Assembly: GCA_016934715.1 (NCBI GenBank)
Contig: JAFGSI010000081.1
Location: forward strand, 1 to 33,032
Direction of reading: 5' to 3'
Origin: Anaerolineales bacterium
Lineage (GTDB): Bacteria > Chloroflexota > Anaerolineae > Anaerolineales > Villigracilaceae
DNA length: 33,032 nucleotides
Under the pieces are notes generated by a model that worked only from the letters and a program-made list of their open reading frames with translations, was not told the origin of the DNA and searched no databases. This document shows, piece by piece, positions 30,202 to 33,032 of this stretch (the first letter of the stretch is position 1; each line of letters opens with the position of its first letter). The translations under genes were made by a program, and so were the position numbers.

Positions 30202-31548
30202 CTACGGTGTGACCGTCAGTTCAAAGTAGAACGGCACGGGATCGGGGATCGCGTAGAAGGGGTCGAAGGTGATCCAGATGATGATCGGAATGACCTGCCC
30301 CACTTCGATCGGGGAAAGCACCCGGAAACCCCTCACCCGGTTGAGCAGGAAGATCTCCCCCTCCCCGGGACCGGAGCCGCCGCCGGCGAACGGCTCCATG
30401 TCGAACGCCAGCGTCTGGTCCGGGAACTCGACCTGGAGATCATCGAAAGCGGAGACGGGCGAGTTGGCCGGATCGGGCCCAAGCAGGCGCATCGGCCCGC
30501 TGGCGTCGACGTTGATCATCAGCTCCGACCGGCTCAGGACGGGGGTGACGGCAATCGTCACGTTGTCAGAATTGGTGATGGCATTGTCTGCGCTGGCGTA
30601 GTAGGGCATGGCCGTGGGGAGCGGACAGTTCTCGACCAGGAGATGGAATTCGAACGTCACCGGATCCGGGATGCCGACGTAATCGTTGAAGGTCACGGTG
30701 GAGGTGACCTGCACCGTCTGGCCCTCGATCAGCGGCTGGACCACGTGTAAGGACACCCCCTGCCCGAGATCATCGAAGTCCCCGATCTCGCCGCCCCCGC
30801 CCCCGCCGCCGAAGGGCTCCAGTTGCAGCGGCTGACCGTCCAGCGTGATGACGTGCCTGTCGCTGATGAAGATGGGCGGGATCTCGTTGTTCGGGAACTG
30901 GTCCGAGAAGCCGTCCGGGAAGGTGCCGTTGATGTTGAAGGTGAAGTCGTTGCAAACCAGGTGGCCGGTTGCTTCGAAGAGCATGCCATCCCTGGTGATC
31001 ATCGTCGAGCTGATGACCTGGTAGGACGGGGGCTCCGTGGCGGCGGTCTCACCGGCGGTCGGGGGGAGCGGCTCCTCGGTGGCGATGGTTTCGCCACGGT
31101 CCCGGAGCACGGACGCGGCTCCGACGATCAGGGTGATCGACAGTGCACCAGCGAACAGGATGAACAGGACACGCATCAAGATTCTCATGGGTTTCCTCCG
31201 CAGTTGAATTTGGACCCCGCCATTGTCGGCGGATTCGCCCGTCTTTTCAACTGCGGAATCCCGCAGCCCCCCGGGGGCCGGGGCACCTGTGGATTCCCGC
31301 AGGTCCCCCGCGGAGAGCTTCAGGACCGCCTCGGTGCGCGAGCTTACCCCCAGCTTGGCATAGATGTTGCTGAGGTGGAACTCCACCGTGCGATTGGAGA
31401 CGCCCAATGCCGCGGCGATCTGCTTGTTGCTCTTGCCCTGCAGCAACAGCTCGATGACTTCCTTTTCGCGGATGCTGAACATTTCGTCGGTCACCGAAAC
31501 AGGCTCTAAAATTCGTTCACCGGTGATGAACGGTGATGGACAGGACAT
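30202..31548 (-). CDS. LuxR-type HTH protein with membrane anchor and duplicated outer domain
   Basis: A 448-residue protein. A LuxR-type helix-turn-helix (about 24-80: SIREKEVIELLLQGKSNKQI, SNRTVEFHLSNIYAKLGV) is followed by a low-complexity linker and one membrane helix (about 121-147). About 300 extracytoplasmic residues then contain two tandem copies of a repeat ending PDPVTFEFHLLV and PDPVPFYFELTV. Each copy starts near a glycine-rich EPFGGGGG-type loop. This fits a one-component, membrane-tethered transcription regulator sensing an outer ligand. An in-frame ATG at 31188 has an excellent GGAGG 6 nt upstream, so a shorter secreted or anchored form is likely too. No site is seen for the first ATG (31548). 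Ligand and target genes are unknown. Confidence 0.7.
   Translation of the reverse strand: MSCPSPFITGERILEPVSVTDEMFSIREKEVIELLLQGKSNKQIAAALGVSNRTVEFHLSNIYAKLGVSSRTEAVLKLSAGDLRESTGAPAPGGLRDSAVEKTGESADNGGVQIQLRRKPMRILMRVLFILFAGALSITLIVGAASVLRDRGETIATEEPLPPTAGETAATEPPSYQVISSTMITRDGMLFEATGHLVCNDFTFNINGTFPDGFSDQFPNNEIPPIFISDRHVITLDGQPLQLEPFGGGGGGGEIGDFDDLGQGVSLHVVQPLIEGQTVQVTSTVTFNDYVGIPDPVTFEFHLLVENCPLPTAMPYYASADNAITNSDNVTIAVTPVLSRSELMINVDASGPMRLLGPDPANSPVSAFDDLQVEFPDQTLAFDMEPFAGGGSGPGEGEIFLLNRVRGFRVLSPIEVGQVIPIIIWITFDPFYAIPDPVPFYFELTVTP
31186..31199 (-). promoter_or_regulatory. Strong internal ribosome-binding site and ATG inside the LuxR-type gene
   Basis: GGAGG (31195-31199) lies 6 nt before ATG (31186-31188) in the same frame. 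The protein from here starts MRILMRVLFILFAGALS, a signal-anchor-like sequence. Confidence 0.6.
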
Positions 31549-31597
31549 TGTCTGGATGAATGGCGGATTATCAACACTGATCCCATTTGGTCTCCGT

Positions 31598-31774
31598 TCA
31601 TCTCCGGCGAATTTCAGGCCGAGGCACCTGGCGTGTACCGCCGACCGAGCCGCCCTGCTGGTCCGCCACCGTCGACCAGACCACCCGGTAGATGACCGGC
31701 TCGGCGATCATGCCGATCATGGTGAAGTAGTTCTGCGCCCGGTACCGGAACTGTTGCAGCAGGGCCAGCTTCAT
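31598..31774 (-). pseudogene. ABC-2 family permease, N-terminal remnant
   Basis: A 58-residue frame starting MKLALLQQFRYRAQNYFTMI and continuing AEPVIYRVVWSTVADQQGG, which reads like the N-terminus of ABC-2-type export permeases with an N-terminal amphipathic segment and first membrane helix. A full protein would be about 260 residues, so more than three quarters are missing. Its ATG overlaps the stop of the ATPase remnant (ATGA), the normal coupling of such pairs. Truncation is at about 31620, where unrelated sequence begins. Confidence 0.6.
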
Positions 31775-32024
31775 CGAGACCAGGTAGAAATCGACGGGCC
31801 GCTTCCTGCCGCCTCGGCACCTTTATTGGCGAAGACCTTCTCGATCACGTCCTCGATCGGCGGGTTCTCGACCGTCAGGTCATCGACCGGCTGTTCGGCC
31901 AGGATGCGGGCTGTGTGTAGGTGCGCTTGAACAGGCTCGTGGTGGCCGCTTTCAGCCCGGCCTCGCGCACCGGGACCTTGCCATGCCTGGAAAGCTTGTC
32001 GGTGGCGATCACTGGGGGAGTCAT
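31771..32024 (-). pseudogene. ABC exporter ATPase remnant (internally deleted, frameshifted)
   Basis: From ATG at 32024 the frame reads MTPPVIATDKLSRHGKVPVR then EAGLKAATTSLFKRTYT, like the N-terminus of ABC-2-type exporter ATPases. Near 31920 similarity jumps to another frame reading RILAEQPVDDLTVENPPIED then VIEKVFANKGAEAA, the C-terminal end of the same kind of protein. The Walker A, signature and Walker B regions are missing, so some 230 codons were lost by an out-of-frame deletion. It is followed directly by the permease remnant. Confidence 0.65.
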
Positions 32025-32048
32025 GCCGATCCTTTGGGAAGATCAGGC

Positions 32049-32684
32049 TCAAACCTGGAGTGTGAATACCCCGGCGCAGGCGGAAACAGGGCTATAGTCT
32101 ACCCGCAAACCGGCCTCCTGGATGGCCGGGACGGCCTCGTCAGCCAGCCAGTAGTATTCGTCCTCCCACTCGTCGCCGGCAGCGGATTTGACCTTATCCA
32201 GGGCGGATTGATTGGGGAAGGAAATATCAGCGATCACAATACGACCGCCGGGTGACGAGAGACGGGGGACGAGTGACGTTACGATACGGACCTTTTCGTC
32301 GAGGACGAAGTGATGGAAGACGTAGCCCGAGACGATGCGGTCGAAGGGTCCGGCCAGTTCGGGCGGCAGGTTGTCGCGCAGGTCGTGCAGGAAGAAACGC
32401 GCTGCGGGGAGTTTTTCGCGGGCCTTTTGCAACATCGGCAGAGAGAAGTCGGTGCCCCAGATTTCACAGCCCAGGGCGGCGAAGCGCAGGGCCAGGTTGC
32501 CGGTCCCGGTTCCCAGGTCCAGAAGGCGCATGCCGGGCCGGGCTTCTGCACGGGCGACGACCGTCTCCAGGGCGGCCGTGTAGCCGGCGAAGGGGAAGCC
32601 CGTGGTAGTCGGAACGGTCTGATCGTAGCTCTCGGCCCAGTCGTCGAAGTCTTCAGCGGGGAATGGATCTTGAGGGGTGGACAC
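32049..32684 (-). CDS. Class I SAM-dependent methyltransferase
   Basis: A 211-residue Rossmann-fold methyltransferase. The N-terminal DFDDWAESYDQTV is typical of small metabolite methyltransferases. LLDLGTGTGNLALRFA (about 54-69) is the SAM-binding motif I, WGTDFSLPMLQKARE motif II-like with acidic Asp, and FDRIVSGYVFHHF the motif IV region. The substrate is unknown. I use the GTG at 32684. A TACAAT box lies 7 nt upstream and no Shine-Dalgarno is seen, so it fits the leaderless pattern of other genes here. Confidence 0.88.
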   Translation of the reverse strand: MSTPQDPFPAEDFDDWAESYDQTVPTTTGFPFAGYTAALETVVARAEARPGMRLLDLGTGTGNLALRFAALGCEIWGTDFSLPMLQKAREKLPAARFFLHDLRDNLPPELAGPFDRIVSGYVFHHFVLDEKVRIVTSLVPRLSSPGGRIVIADISFPNQSALDKVKSAAGDEWEDEYYWLADEAVPAIQEAGLRVDYSPVSACAGVFTLQV

Positions 32685-32691
32685 GCTCCCA

Positions 32692-32697
32692 ATTGTA
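32692..32697 (-). promoter_or_regulatory. -10 box for a leaderless methyltransferase transcript
   Basis: TACAAT on the minus strand, 7 nt before the GTG start. A possible TTCCAC -35 lies 19 bp further upstream and is weak. Confidence 0.45.
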
Positions 32698-33032
32698 CAG
32701 CATTTTGACTTGCACAGTGGAATCAGGCCAGGTCCTCCCGGTTGGAGGAAGTGCCAGGGTATCTATTGCCCGGATTCTACGTCGCGCGCTCAGTAAAGGA
32801 AAGGCTTACGAAGGGAAAAACCGTCATTTCTATGCAAAATGAGGCCATTTGAGCCGATTTTTGGTCATTTTTCGAGAAAAAACCGCCGTTTTGTGACATT
32901 TTGTAAGCAAATTCAATGCCTGGATTCAGGCCCAATTTTTCACCCATTGGGTGAAAGGAAAACAGTTGAATGACTGCGTGTTAAAATGCGGAATCAGGAA
33001 CAATCATGCCCCAAAGGATGTGGATGTGATCA
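32698..33032. other. AT-rich non-coding right edge
   Basis: No gene is supported in these 335 nt. The stretch 32800-32990 is much richer in A+T than the genes, with repeated CATTTT-type runs. It holds a perfect 8-bp palindrome TTTCACCC/GGGTGAAA with a 3-nt centre (32938-32956) and a smaller GCCTG/CAGGC hairpin at about 32918-32932. It may be the upstream control region of a gene beyond the window; an AAAGGA-type site near 33012 is followed by several ATG/GTG codons at the very end. Confidence 0.5.

Overview
The window is about 33 kb of bacterial DNA. Gene bodies are GC-rich, intergenic regions are AT-richer, and all recognisable genes are chromosomal. The best fit is an uncultured or anaerobic Chloroflexota, probably Anaerolineae-like. 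That placement is inferred from gene style: lipoprotein sugar-binding proteins with Pro/Thr/Glu-rich linkers, a helicase-C-like protein of the XPB group, LuxR-headed membrane proteins, many small SpoU/GNAT/nitroreductase strings, and several promoters whose -10 box lies only 6-9 nt before the start codon. No rRNA or tRNA gene was seen.

Left edge (1-600): the leader-distal end of a CRISPR array without cas genes, abutting a truncated transposase. 600-11.3 kb is mostly housekeeping and signalling: an ACT-type protein, an AI-2E-type membrane protein divergent from a secreted HExxH metalloprotease, an FHA membrane protein, a DprE1/DprE2-like epimerase pair, a GAF-GGDEF diguanylate cyclase, a YegS/DagK-type lipid kinase, and a helicase-C-domain protein lacking the ATPase motor.

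11.3-16.8 kb is the most intriguing block: acpS (phosphopantetheinyl transferase), an AMP-forming acyl/acetyl-CoA ligase, a stand-alone acyl carrier protein, and two different alpha-oxoamine synthases of the KBL/BioF family. A structured leader with a promoter, an inverted repeat and a possible attenuator precedes it. Together these look like a carrier-protein-linked pathway making an alpha-amino ketone (sphingoid-like base, small aminoketone, or a variant of glycine/threonine metabolism); the product cannot be read from sequence.

17-24.5 kb: a small HAD-like protein, then a five-gene operon of a phosphodiesterase/alkaline-phosphatase-type lipoprotein, a DHH phosphoesterase, two carbohydrate-type ABC permeases (the first with a roughly 230-residue membrane insertion) and a solute-binding lipoprotein, with no ATPase gene. 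It looks like a scavenging system for a phosphorylated or phosphodiester-linked solute.

24.8-33 kb: MgtC-like protein; a convergent run rlmB, GH1 glycosidase, nitroreductase, GNAT and an APH(6)-like kinase; a REP-like palindrome; a LuxR-HTH protein fused to a membrane anchor and duplicated extracytoplasmic repeat; the remains of an ABC exporter operon; a SAM methyltransferase; and an AT-rich non-coding right edge.
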